Shown here piece after piece: positions 7,942 through 15,204 of a DNA stretch of 17,748 nucleotides. This DNA is from JBOGEB01 sp050743125. GTDB taxonomy: Bacteria; Actinomycetota; Nitriliruptoria; Euzebyales; Egibacteraceae. A program made the translations under genes and the position numbers. The first letter of the stretch is position 1. Every line of letters starts with the position of its first letter. The notes under the pieces are model-generated. The model had not been told where the DNA came from, searched no databases, and was given only the letters and a program-made list of their open reading frames with translations. The stretch is from contig JBOGEB010000077.1 of assembly GCA_050743125.1 (NCBI GenBank), positions 1-17,748 of the forward strand. The letters are read 5' to 3'.

Positions 7942-9371
7942 GCGGGCGCGACGCGGTCGTTCTGGTCGACGGGGAGCACTACCCGCCGGTCGTCCGGGAG
8001 GCTCTCGCCGACCTCTGTGCGTCCGGCACGCGTCCAGTCGTCGCGCTGTTCCTCGGTGGGACCGAGAAGGTGGGTGACCGCGGCGCTGATGTCGACCTGG
8101 GGATCCCCGTCGAGTGGGTCCCGGTCAGCCCGGCGGGGACCGCCGACGCACGCGAAGCCGGCTGGGACGTGACCGAGGCCGCGCAGGCGATCCGCCGGCT
8201 CGTCAAGGAGCATCACGCCGATGTGGTCGTCGACCTGTCCGACGAGCCGGTACTCGACGCCCGCCGTCGGATGCAGCTCGCCGCCCATGCGCTCCACGCG
8301 GGGGTGGCGTACGCGGGCGCTGACTTCCGCTTCTGGCCGCCGCCGCGGCAGGTGCTGGCGAACCGCCCTTCCATCGCGGTGATCGGCACGGGCAAGCGGA
8401 TCGGGAAGACCGCGGTGGCGGGCGAGGTCGCGCGGATCCTCACCGCCGCGGGCCGCACCCCGGTGGTCGTCGCGATGGGCCGGGGCGGGCCGCCCGAGCC
8501 GGTGGTCGTCGAGGCCGGCCGCACGCTCGACGCGACCGCCCTGTTGGAGATCGTCGATGCGGGCGGCCACGCGGCGAGCGACTTCTACGAGGACGCGGTC
8601 ACCGCCGGCGTGGCGACCGTCGGCGCGCGCCGCTGTGGCGGTGGGCTTGCCGGCGCGGTTGGCAGCTCGAACGTCGCGCTGGCAGTCAACGCCGCCAACC
8701 GACTGCCCGGCGACCTGCTGCTGCTGGAGGGGAGCGGCGCCGCGATTCCGCCGGTCCACGCGGACGCGACGATCCTCGTCGTTCCTGGTTACGCCGACCC
8801 GGAGTTGGTGCGCGGCTACCTCGGCGCTTACCGCGTATTGCTGGCGGACCTCGTCGCGGTTACAATGTGCGAGTCTCCGAGATCCTCGCCAACCCAAGTT
8901 GAGGCCGTCCTCGAGGCAATCCGTAGCATTTCGCAACGCGTCGTCGTGGTACGCACTGTCCTCCGCCCCGTACCTCTGGGATCGGTGTGTGGTGCAAAGA
9001 TCTTCTTCGCGACAACCGCGCCAACCTCAGTCACCGCCGCGTTGGCGGCGTACCTGCAGGAGCGCTATGGCTGCGAGGTGGTGGCGACCAGTAGCCGCCT
9101 CGCGGACCGGCCCGCGCTTCGCGCAGATCTGGAGCGGGCGGGGGCGTTCGATGTGCTGCTGGTGGAGTTGAAGGCCGCCGCCGTGGATGTCGCGGCGCGG
9201 GCTGCCGCCGCGCTCGGCGTACGGATGGTGGTCTGCGACAACCGTCCGATCGTGGTCGGCTCTCCCGGGAAGACCGAGGCCGAGGAGGCCTTCTCAAGCG
9301 TGGTCCGAGCATTGGCTGACCAGGCCGAGGCGCGCTTCGCGGGATCCGACGGAGGAACTGCGGAGCAATAG
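7938..9371 (+). CDS. cpgS: Cyclic 2,3-diphosphoglycerate synthetase
   Basis: A 477-residue protein resembling archaeal cDPG synthetase, which uses ATP to form the intramolecular phosphoanhydride of 2,3-diphosphoglycerate. The N-terminal domain has DGEHYPPVVREAL; the P-loop is GTGKRIGKT (K157); then come a conserved-looking AMGRGGPPEPVVVE and a SNVALAVNAAN/LLLLEGSGAAIPPV block. The gene has no ATG, GTG or TTG between the in-frame stop at 7902-7904 and a GTG at 8070, yet the 44 codons before that GTG clearly encode the domain start. The best start is CTG at 7938-7940, overlapping the previous stop as CTGA, with GGAGGG (7928-7933) 4 nt upstream. Starting at 8070 would cut off the first strand and the DGEHYPP motif. 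Length is close to the 460-residue Methanothermus enzyme. The product is known as a thermoprotectant and phosphate store in thermophilic methanogens; its role in bacteria is unclear. The gene symbol follows common annotation. Confidence 0.88.
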   Translation: MSGRDAVVLVDGEHYPPVVREALADLCASGTRPVVALFLGGTEKVGDRGADVDLGIPVEWVPVSPAGTADAREAGWDVTEAAQAIRRLVKEHHADVVVDLSDEPVLDARRRMQLAAHALHAGVAYAGADFRFWPPPRQVLANRPSIAVIGTGKRIGKTAVAGEVARILTAAGRTPVVVAMGRGGPPEPVVVEAGRTLDATALLEIVDAGGHAASDFYEDAVTAGVATVGARRCGGGLAGAVGSSNVALAVNAANRLPGDLLLLEGSGAAIPPVHADATILVVPGYADPELVRGYLGAYRVLLADLVAVTMCESPRSSPTQVEAVLEAIRSISQRVVVVRTVLRPVPLGSVCGAKIFFATTAPTSVTAALAAYLQERYGCEVVATSSRLADRPALRADLERAGAFDVLLVELKAAAVDVAARAAAALGVRMVVCDNRPIVVGSPGKTEAEEAFSSVVRALADQAEARFAGSDGGTAEQ

Positions 9372-9457
9372 ACACCCATCCGGTCGCCGCGCGATCCGGA
9401 GCCGACCGGCTGGGACCACGCTGAAGACCGGACTGAATTGGAGCCAGTCCACTCTCG

Positions 9458-9979
9458 ATGGACCCCCTACGAAACGCTGAAGGCCGTGCCCGCGGTCGCC
9501 GTCATGTCACGGTGCGGGACGGCAAGGCTGGACTGCCGTACTCGAAAGGGCTGATGGCCACCTCGGTCATGGGGGCGGGACTCCCGCCGTACGAGGCGTT
9601 CCACGTCGCGGAGGTCATCGACGAGCGGCCCCACAGGCTGCCGCCGCGGGAGGCGGCGATCGTCGTCCCGACGGTGATCAGCATCGACGACCGGCAGGTC
9701 CACCGGAGCCACTTCGTGGCGCGTGCCGCCGACACGCGTCGAGGCGGGGACCGGCGCTGCCTGAACCATTTCGACGACATCCGCAAGATCCAGGACTACG
9801 TCCACGCGCTCGCGCTGGAGCACGGGGTGCCCGTCATCTCCAGCCACGCGCTCGACGCGACCGTCCAACGGGTGATGGAGCTCGTCGTGTCGGCGGCGAC
9901 CGACGCGCCCCATTTGGAGCCCAGACCCGCGCCGCGAGTTCCCCACCAGACCAACGCAGAGGCCGCCACTGGCGGCTGA
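9458..9979 (+). pseudogene. 2-phosphoglycerate kinase remnant lacking the P-loop core
   Basis: A 173-residue open frame. Residues 18-55 match the ATP-cone-like N-terminus of 2-phosphoglycerate kinases (VRDGKAGLPYSKGLMATS, then GLPPYEAFHVAEVIDE). Residues 67-145 match the family's C-terminal part (AIVVPTVISIDD-x-x-VHRSHF, HFDDIRKIQDYV, HGVPVI). Full enzymes are about 300 residues or more, with a P-loop kinase core (ATGVGKS-type) between these parts. Here the two ends meet within about 12 residues, so the core is missing with the frame kept. A frameshift cannot explain it: there is too little DNA to hide the core in another frame. The start is unclear (ATG 9458 or GTG 9512, no good ribosome site). 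A functional small protein cannot be excluded. It follows the cDPG synthetase, which would use the 2,3-DPG made by an intact kinase. Confidence 0.72.
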
Positions 9980-9986
9980 GGACGTC

Positions 9987-10016
9987 CCGACCCACCCACC
10001 ACGGCACCCGCCGTGG
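9987..10016 (+). promoter_or_regulatory. C-rich tract and hairpin in the rho leader
   Basis: The 14-base C-rich tract CCGACCCACCCACC (9987-10000) is followed by, and slightly overlaps, a 7-bp perfect hairpin CCACGGC-ACCC-GCCGTGG (9999-10016). The ribosome site AGGAG of rho begins 6 nt later. A C-rich, G-poor stretch is what Rho itself binds, so autoregulation in the leader is plausible. The hairpin could also affect ribosome access. Confidence 0.4.
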
Positions 10017-10031
10017 ACCACAGGAGCAATG

Positions 10032-11801
10032 ATGGACCAGAGTGCCCTCGCAAGTAAGCAGCTCACCGAGCTGAAGGGCATCGCCGCCCACCTCCAGATG
10101 CGCGGCTACCAGCGCTTACGCAAAGCCGATCTCATCCAAGCGATCATCCAGACTGCGAACGGCGGAAACCCTCGCGCGCCCGCTCAGGAGCGCGATCAAG
10201 AACGCGCCCGGCAAAGCGGACAGTCCGGCGGGAGCGATCGCCCGATCGGGGACGCCGCGCCCCAGCGGGACGAGCGGAGTCAGAGCGCACCCGGCGAGCC
10301 GGCGATGGATGCTGACGCCTCCCCTGGTGGCCAGGCCGAGGCGGCCGACGGGTTGGTCCGCACCCGCGTGCGGACCCGCGCGCGTGCCCGCACGCGCGAC
10401 ACCGACGCCGAGGCCGAAACCGATGCCGAGGCCAAACCCGCGCAGCGGCAGCAGACCCAGGTTCGAGCCCGTCCGATCGAGGCGCCGCGCCGCGATGAGC
10501 CGACCGCGAGAGACGGCGATGCTCGTAGCCGGCAGGTCGCCGACGACGACGGTTTTGGCGGCAACCGCAACAAGCGCCGCAGCCGCCGTGAGCGGCGGCG
10601 GGGAGGCAAGCCCGAAGTCCGCCCACCGCAGGCTCAGCGGGTCCGCGAGCGGGACGACGACGCCAGTGCCGAGCCCGGCGAGATCCGGACCGGCGTGCTC
10701 GACGTCCTGCCGGAGGGCTATGGCTTCCTCCGCACCAGCGGCTACCTGCCGGGAGACCGTGACGTCTACATCTCGCAAGGCCAGATCCGCAAGCACGGCC
10801 TGCGCCGGGGTGACGTGATCGAGGGACCGATCCGCGCCCAGCGGCACAACGAGAAGGTGCCAGCGCTCCACCAGGTGCTGAAGGCCAACGGGACGAGCCC
10901 CGACGAGAACGGCTCTCTGCCGCACCGTCCCGACTTCAAGGACATGACGCCGCTCTTTCCACAGGAGCGGTTGCGGCTGGAGACGCCGGACGGCCCAATC
11001 TCCATGCGGATCATCGACCTCATCGCGCCGATCGGGAAGGGGCAGCGCGGACTGATCGTGTCCCCGCCGAAGGCCGGGAAGACGACGATCCTCAAGGAGC
11101 TGGGCCAGGCGATCGCATTCAACAACCCCGAGTGCCACCTCATGGTCGTCCTCGTCGACGAGCGTCCCGAGGAGGTCACCGACATGCGCCGGTCGATCCC
11201 GGGTGAGGTGATCGCCTCGACGTTCGACCGGCCGGCCGACGACCACACCCAGATCGCCGAGCTCGCGATGGAGCGGGCGAAGCGGCTTGTCGAGTTCGGC
11301 CACGACGTCGTCGTGCTGCTCGACTCCATCACGCGCCTTGCGCGCGCCTATAACCTGTCGGCACCGGCGTCGGGCCGGATCATGTCCGGTGGCGTCGACT
11401 CGACCGCCCTTTACCCGCCGAAGCGGTTCTTCGGCGCCGCCCGGAACATCGAGGACGGCGGGAGCCTCACGATCATCGCCAGCGCGCTGATTGAGACCGG
11501 CTCCAAAATGGACGAGGTCATCTTTGAGGAGTTCAAGGGCACCGGAAATATGGAGGTGCGGCTTGACCGCCGCCTCGAGCAGAAGCGGATCTTCCCCGCG
11601 ATCGACATCGAGGCGAGCAGCACCCGCAAGGAGGAGTTGCTGCTCGACAAGGAGGATCTGATGATCATCTGGAAGCTCCGCCGTGTCCTCCACGCGCTCG
11701 AGGGCCCAGCGGCGGTCGAGCTGCTGATCGACAGGATCCGCTCGACCCGCAGCAACAACCAGTTCCTGGTCCAGATCCAGAAGTCGAACCTTCAGACGTA
11801 G
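10032..11801 (+). CDS. rho: Transcription termination factor Rho
   Basis: A 589-residue hexameric RNA helicase that ends transcription at C-rich unstructured RNA. In order: Rho_N helical domain (residues 5-40, LTELKGIAAHL); a disordered insert (about 45-215) rich in Arg, Asp, Gln and Ala, typical of actinobacteria; the cold-shock-type RNA-binding domain (about 220-290, GVLDVLPEGYGFLR, DVYISQGQIRKHGLRRGD); and the RecA-type ATPase, with Walker A SPPKAGKTT (K350), Walker B VVVLLDSITRLARAYN, and the Q/R-loop region SALIETGSKMDEVIFEEFKGTGN. Two ATGs are adjacent (10029 and 10032); the second is 5 nt from AGGAG, the first only 2 nt, so I chose the second. rpmE starts 10 nt downstream. The insert is encoded by DNA that contains two strong inverted repeats (10356-10398). 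Confidence 0.97.
   Translation: MDQSALASKQLTELKGIAAHLQMRGYQRLRKADLIQAIIQTANGGNPRAPAQERDQERARQSGQSGGSDRPIGDAAPQRDERSQSAPGEPAMDADASPGGQAEAADGLVRTRVRTRARARTRDTDAEAETDAEAKPAQRQQTQVRARPIEAPRRDEPTARDGDARSRQVADDDGFGGNRNKRRSRRERRRGGKPEVRPPQAQRVRERDDDASAEPGEIRTGVLDVLPEGYGFLRTSGYLPGDRDVYISQGQIRKHGLRRGDVIEGPIRAQRHNEKVPALHQVLKANGTSPDENGSLPHRPDFKDMTPLFPQERLRLETPDGPISMRIIDLIAPIGKGQRGLIVSPPKAGKTTILKELGQAIAFNNPECHLMVVLVDERPEEVTDMRRSIPGEVIASTFDRPADDHTQIAELAMERAKRLVEFGHDVVVLLDSITRLARAYNLSAPASGRIMSGGVDSTALYPPKRFFGAARNIEDGGSLTIIASALIETGSKMDEVIFEEFKGTGNMEVRLDRRLEQKRIFPAIDIEASSTRKEELLLDKEDLMIIWKLRRVLHALEGPAAVELLIDRIRSTRSNNQFLVQIQKSNLQT
10356..10398. repeat. Two adjacent inverted repeats inside rho
   Basis: GTCCGCAC-CCGC-GTGCGGAC (10356-10375) is a perfect 8-bp hairpin. 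It is followed after 3 nt by CGCGCGTGC-CC-GCACGCGCG (10379-10398), a perfect 9-bp inverted repeat. Both fall in the part of rho that codes for the Arg/Thr/Ala-rich disordered insert. They may simply follow from CGC/GCG codon repetition. Confidence 0.5.
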
Positions 11802-11811
11802 AGGTGTGTTG

Positions 11812-12081
11812 ATGAAACAGGGAATTCACCCCGAGTATGTTCTCGCCCGCGTGCGCTGCTCGTGCGGCAACGAGTTCACCACGCGGGCGACGAAGCCCGA
11901 GATCCGCGTCGAGCTTTGCAACCAGTGCCACCCGTTCTATACAGGCAAGCAGAAGCTTGTGGACTCGGGTGGGCGCGTCGAGCGCTACAAGCAGCGCTAC
12001 GCGAAGACCCAAGCCAAGCAGGCCGCGGTCGCCGAGGTCGAGGCCAAGCGGCAGCAGAAGGTCGGAACCAGGAAGCGCTGA
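11812..12081 (+). CDS. rpmE: 50S ribosomal protein L31 (zinc-binding form)
   Basis: An 89-residue protein. The first 65 residues are a standard L31: MKQGIHPEYV, the zinc ligands C16, C18, C36 and C39 (RCSCGNEF, LCNQCHPFYTG), and the SGGRVERYKQRY end. All four cysteines are present, so this is the C+ (zinc-containing) paralogue, usually replaced by a cysteine-free copy when zinc is scarce. The C-terminal 24 residues are an added Lys/Ala/Gln-rich tail (QAAVAEVEAKRQQKVG). The start is ATG 11812, with GAGG 7 nt upstream; in-frame GTG and TTG just before it are too close to that site. The gene lies 10 nt after rho and 1 nt before the DUF1385 gene, so it is cotranscribed with both. Confidence 0.95.
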   Translation: MKQGIHPEYVLARVRCSCGNEFTTRATKPEIRVELCNQCHPFYTGKQKLVDSGGRVERYKQRYAKTQAKQAAVAEVEAKRQQKVGTRKR

Positions 12082-12082
12082 C

Positions 12083-13153
12083 GTGCCCGCTGACACGCAG
12101 CAAACGCCCATGGGGGGTGACGGGGGTGCTCATCGAGTCGAGACGACGCGAGCCCCAGCCGGAATCACCCCCCCCCACTACTACGGCGGCCAGGCGGTCA
12201 TCGAAGGGGTGATGATGCGCGGTGCCCGCTGTTGGTCCGTCGCCGTGCGTCGCCCCTCCGGGGAGATCTATTTGGAACGCCATCCCACCAGCGACCTGCC
12301 GCAGCGCAAACCGATCTGGGCCAAGCCGATGTTCCGCGGAATGTTCGGGCTGGTCGACGCTTTGACCATCGGGACGCGCGCGCTGTCGATCTCGGCGAAC
12401 GCCTCGCTCGATGAGGACGAGCGCCTGTCGAGCAAACAGATCGGTGGCAGCCTCATTCTTGCGCTGCTCGCGTTCGTCGGAGTGTTCATCGTGTTGCCGA
12501 ACGTCGGGCTCGCGTTCCTCGCCCGCGCGACCGGCACTGGGCTTGTGTATCACCTCCTCGAGGGCCTCATCCGGATCGCGCTTTTCCTCGGCTACTTGTT
12601 TGGGATGAGCGCCTTTGCAGACATCCGGCGTGTGTTCGCCTATCACGGCGCGGAGCACAAGACGATCGCGGCGTGGGAGCACGGCGAGCGGTTGGAGCCT
12701 GGAACGATCGATCGCTACTCGACGCTTCACGTCCGTTGTGGCACGAACTTCCTGCTCATGGTGATGCTCATTGCGATCCTGACGTACACGCTCGTGGGGG
12801 TGCTCGTACCCGCCCCGCCTGGCGGAGCCGTCGTCGTGGCCGTCTACCAGATCCTGTTGCGCATTCTCCTGCTGCCGGTGGTGGCCGGCCTGGCCTACGA
12901 GGGTTTGCGGCTGGGCGCTGGCCGGGACAACCTGGCGGTGCGGGCGCTGATGAAGCCAGGCATGTGGCTCCAGATGATGACGACGAAGCCGCCGACCGAC
13001 GACCAGATCGAGGTCGCCGTCCGCGCGTTCGAGGCCGTGGTGCCGGTAAGCGAGCTCGCCGGCCGGACTTCGGCGCTGCCGTCGCCTGTGGTATGGGGCA
13101 CGGACTCGGTGGGCGCCGCCAACCTGGGTCTGCCTCGAGTCGTCGATGGCTGA
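12083..13153 (+). CDS. DUF1385 family membrane protein (YqhQ-like)
   Basis: A 356-residue protein of unknown function. Family signatures visible are YYGGQAVIEGVMMRG near residue 33 and the FAYHGAEHKTIAAWE block in the middle, with charged His/Glu/Lys residues that look like a conserved catalytic or metal site. There are about four hydrophobic segments: SLILALLAFVGVFIVLP, EGLIRIALFLGYLFGMSAF, NFLLMVMLIAILTYTLVG and VYQILLRILLLPVVAGLAY. It is thus a probable inner-membrane protein with the AEHK block between the second and third. The start is GTG 12083, with AGGAAG upstream; an ATG at 12110-12112 is an alternative. The gene overlaps prfA by 8 nt. DUF1385 genes are commonly found next to rpmE and prfA in Gram-positive lineages, so this position is expected, though its reason is unknown. 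Confidence 0.9.
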   Translation: MPADTQQTPMGGDGGAHRVETTRAPAGITPPHYYGGQAVIEGVMMRGARCWSVAVRRPSGEIYLERHPTSDLPQRKPIWAKPMFRGMFGLVDALTIGTRALSISANASLDEDERLSSKQIGGSLILALLAFVGVFIVLPNVGLAFLARATGTGLVYHLLEGLIRIALFLGYLFGMSAFADIRRVFAYHGAEHKTIAAWEHGERLEPGTIDRYSTLHVRCGTNFLLMVMLIAILTYTLVGVLVPAPPGGAVVVAVYQILLRILLLPVVAGLAYEGLRLGAGRDNLAVRALMKPGMWLQMMTTKPPTDDQIEVAVRAFEAVVPVSELAGRTSALPSPVVWGTDSVGAANLGLPRVVDG

Positions 13154-14228
13154 CCTGTTCGACCGACTCGACGAGGCCGAGCGCACGTACGAGGAGCTGA
13201 CCGCCGCGCTCGGCGACCCCGGGGTGCTCGCCGACTCGACCCGGTACACGTCGGTGGCCAAGCGGCGCGCGGGGCTCGAGGAGGTCGTCGATGCCTACCG
13301 GGCGTACCGTCGGGCGACGGGGGACGAGCAGGCGGCGCGGGAGTTGGCCCACGAGTCGACGCCTGGCGACCGTGAGCTGTTCCGGGCCGAGGCCGAGGAC
13401 CTCCAGGCCCAGGCTTCGGCGCTGCTCGATCGGCTGCGTGTCCTGCTCTTGCCGAAGGACCCGCTCGACGACAAGGGCGTGATCGTCGAGATCCGTGCTG
13501 GCGCCGGCGGGGACGAGGCCGGGCTCTTCGCGGGGGAGCTCTACCGGATGTACAGCCGGTACGCCGAGCGCGCCGGGTGGAAGACCGAGGAGATGAGCGC
13601 ATCCGCGCAGGGCATTGGGGGCGTGAAGGAGGTCATTTTCTCTGTCCACGGCCGTGGCGCGTACTCCAAGCTCAAGCACGAGTCCGGCGTCCATCGCGTC
13701 CAGCGTGTGCCCGTCACCGAGTCAGGCGGGCGGATCCACACCTCGACCGCATCGGTCGCGGTCATGCCCGAGGCCGAGGAGGTCGACGTCGAGGTCGATC
13801 CCGGGGATCTGCGGATCGACGTGTACCGATCCTCTGGACCCGGCGGGCAGTCGGTGAACACGACGGATTCGGCGGTGCGGGTGACGCACCTGCCCACCGG
13901 CCTGGTCGTGAGCTGCCAGGACGAGAAGTCCCAGATCCAGAACCGGGAGAAGGCTCTGCGAATCCTCCGAGCGCGCCTGTTGCAGGCCGAGCGCGAGCGC
14001 GCCGCCAAGGAGCGCGCCGACGCCCGCGCCGCCCAGATCGGCACCGGCGACCGCTCCGAGAAAATCCGCACCTACAACTTCCCCCAGAGCCGGATCACCG
14101 ACCACCGCATCGGCTTCACCGTCCACAACGTGACGAGCGTGATGGAGGGGGTCCTCGACCCCCTGCTCGAGGCGCTGACCGCCGAGGAGCAGCGCCGCCG
14201 CCTGGAGGCGCTCTCCGAAAGCCCGTGA
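13146..14228 (+). CDS. prfA: Peptide chain release factor 1
   Basis: A 360-residue class I release factor that reads UAA and UAG. The stop-codon recognition segment is HRVQRVPVTES, with P-V-T in place of the E. coli P-A-T. The catalytic loop SSGPGGQSVNTTDSAVR carries GGQ, the glutamine of which is methylated by PrmC, encoded next. The first 100 residues are the helical domain 1 that meets RF3 or ribosomal L11 in other bacteria. Length is standard. The start ATG lies inside the end of the DUF1385 gene (8-nt overlap) with no strong ribosome site, so translation is probably coupled. It is followed by a 127-nt gap with two palindromic repeats before prmC. Confidence 0.97.
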   Translation: MADLFDRLDEAERTYEELTAALGDPGVLADSTRYTSVAKRRAGLEEVVDAYRAYRRATGDEQAARELAHESTPGDRELFRAEAEDLQAQASALLDRLRVLLLPKDPLDDKGVIVEIRAGAGGDEAGLFAGELYRMYSRYAERAGWKTEEMSASAQGIGGVKEVIFSVHGRGAYSKLKHESGVHRVQRVPVTESGGRIHTSTASVAVMPEAEEVDVEVDPGDLRIDVYRSSGPGGQSVNTTDSAVRVTHLPTGLVVSCQDEKSQIQNREKALRILRARLLQAERERAAKERADARAAQIGTGDRSEKIRTYNFPQSRITDHRIGFTVHNVTSVMEGVLDPLLEALTAEEQRRRLEALSESP

Positions 14229-14249
14229 CCGGCGCCGCAACTGCAACGA

Positions 14250-14342
14250 CAGCTTTCCTTCTGATCCGGAGGAAAAGTGCGGTCTCGAGCAGCCCGATGC
14301 GTGGCGGTACGCAGCTTTCCTCTGTATGTGGAGGAAAGCTGC
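14250..14342. repeat. Tandem palindromic repeats between prfA and prmC
   Basis: Two related hairpins lie 61 nt apart in the same orientation. Copy B (14311-14342) is GCAGCTTTCCTC-TGTATGTG-GAGGAAAGCTGC, a perfect 12-bp stem with an 8-nt loop. Copy A (from 14251) shares AGCTTTCCT and GGAGGAAA with a different loop and a weaker stem. Similar arms with different loops suggest a small repetitive extragenic element or a conserved RNA structure. Each right arm contains GGAGG, a ribosome-site-like sequence that would be hidden in the stem. Confidence 0.65.
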
Positions 14343-14355
14343 AGGCTGGCATCCC

Positions 14356-15204
14356 GTGACCGCCGTCCGGGAGGCCGTCGCTGAGCTCACCCGCCGGCTG
14401 AGTGCCGTTGGGGTCCCTACACCCGAGATCGATGCCGAGCTGTTGGCCCGGCACGTGCTTGGTTGGTCACGGGCGCAGCTGCTGACGCGCGGCGGGCAGC
14501 CGCTGCCGCCTGGGGCCGCGAGCCGCTTCGCGGCGCTCGGATCCCGTCGCGCAGCAAGGGAGCCGCTCCAGCTCATCGTCGGCTCGGTCGGCTTCCGCCA
14601 CCTCGACTTGCTGGTCCGGCCGGGGGTGTTCATCCCGCGGCCCGAGACCGAGCTGCTCGCCGGCGAGTCGATCGCCCGGGTCCCGCCCGGCGGCGTCGTC
14701 GTAGAGCCCTGCACCGGGACCGGGGCCGTGGCATGCGCGGTCGCGACCGAGGCCAGCCCGCGCGCCGTAGTGGCGACGGACCTCTCGGAAGCGGCCGTTG
14801 TGCTCGCCCGCCAGAACACCGCCCGCTGCTGCGCGAGCGCTGTGCTCGTGCTCTGCGGTGATCTGCTCGACCCCGTCCCAGCCGATCTGCGTGGCGCGGT
14901 CGATGTGCTCGTCTCGAACCCGCCTTACCTCACGCCCGCCGAGCTCGCCGCCGCCGAGTCTGAGGTGCGGGATTGGGACCCGTTCGAGGCGCTCGTCGCT
15001 GGCCCGGATGGCACCGAGGTCGCTGCCCGTCTCATCGCTGCAGCCCCACAGTGGCTCCGCCCCGGAGGCTGGCTTCTCCTGGAGGTCGACCCGTCCCGCG
15101 CCGAGCTCACCGCGAGTCTCGCCCGTGCCGCCGGACTGCGCGACGTTGCCGTGCTGCCCGACCTCGCTGGCCGGGACCGCATCGTCATCGGGCGTAGGCG
15201 CTGA
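14356..15204 (+). CDS. prmC: Release factor glutamine methyltransferase
   Basis: A 282-residue SAM-dependent methyltransferase that modifies the GGQ glutamine of RF1/RF2. The N-terminal helical bundle (about 1-75) is followed by the FRHLDLLVRPGVFIPRPETELL segment typical of PrmC. The SAM loop is EPCTGTGAVACA, and the catalytic NPPY is at residues 188-191 (VSNPPYLTP). The start is GTG 14356, which matches the usual family N-terminus; an in-frame ATG at 14326 falls in the loop of a hairpin and would add ten residues. Neither has a normal ribosome site: the nearest GGAGG is 21 nt before the GTG, in the hairpin stem. A short open frame starting at 14277 overlaps the start. The usual next gene in many actinobacteria, the threonylcarbamoyl-AMP synthase, is not here. 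Confidence 0.95.
   Translation: MTAVREAVAELTRRLSAVGVPTPEIDAELLARHVLGWSRAQLLTRGGQPLPPGAASRFAALGSRRAAREPLQLIVGSVGFRHLDLLVRPGVFIPRPETELLAGESIARVPPGGVVVEPCTGTGAVACAVATEASPRAVVATDLSEAAVVLARQNTARCCASAVLVLCGDLLDPVPADLRGAVDVLVSNPPYLTPAELAAAESEVRDWDPFEALVAGPDGTEVAARLIAAAPQWLRPGGWLLLEVDPSRAELTASLARAAGLRDVAVLPDLAGRDRIVIGRRR

Noticed and set aside
8070..9371. GTG at 8070 as the true start of the cDPG synthetase
   Set aside because: It would drop 44 codons with clear family sequence and leave a 128-nt untranslated gap. It has AGAAGG-like bases but a weaker site than CTG 7938.
9600..9670. Frameshift as the cause of the missing kinase core in the 2PG kinase remnant
   Set aside because: Both flanking parts are in the same frame and only a few tens of bases lie between them, too few to encode the core in any frame.
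10116..11693. 525-codon minus-strand frame opposite rho
   Set aside because: Rho is unmistakable on the plus strand; the antisense frame is Leu/Arg/Asp-rich without motifs.
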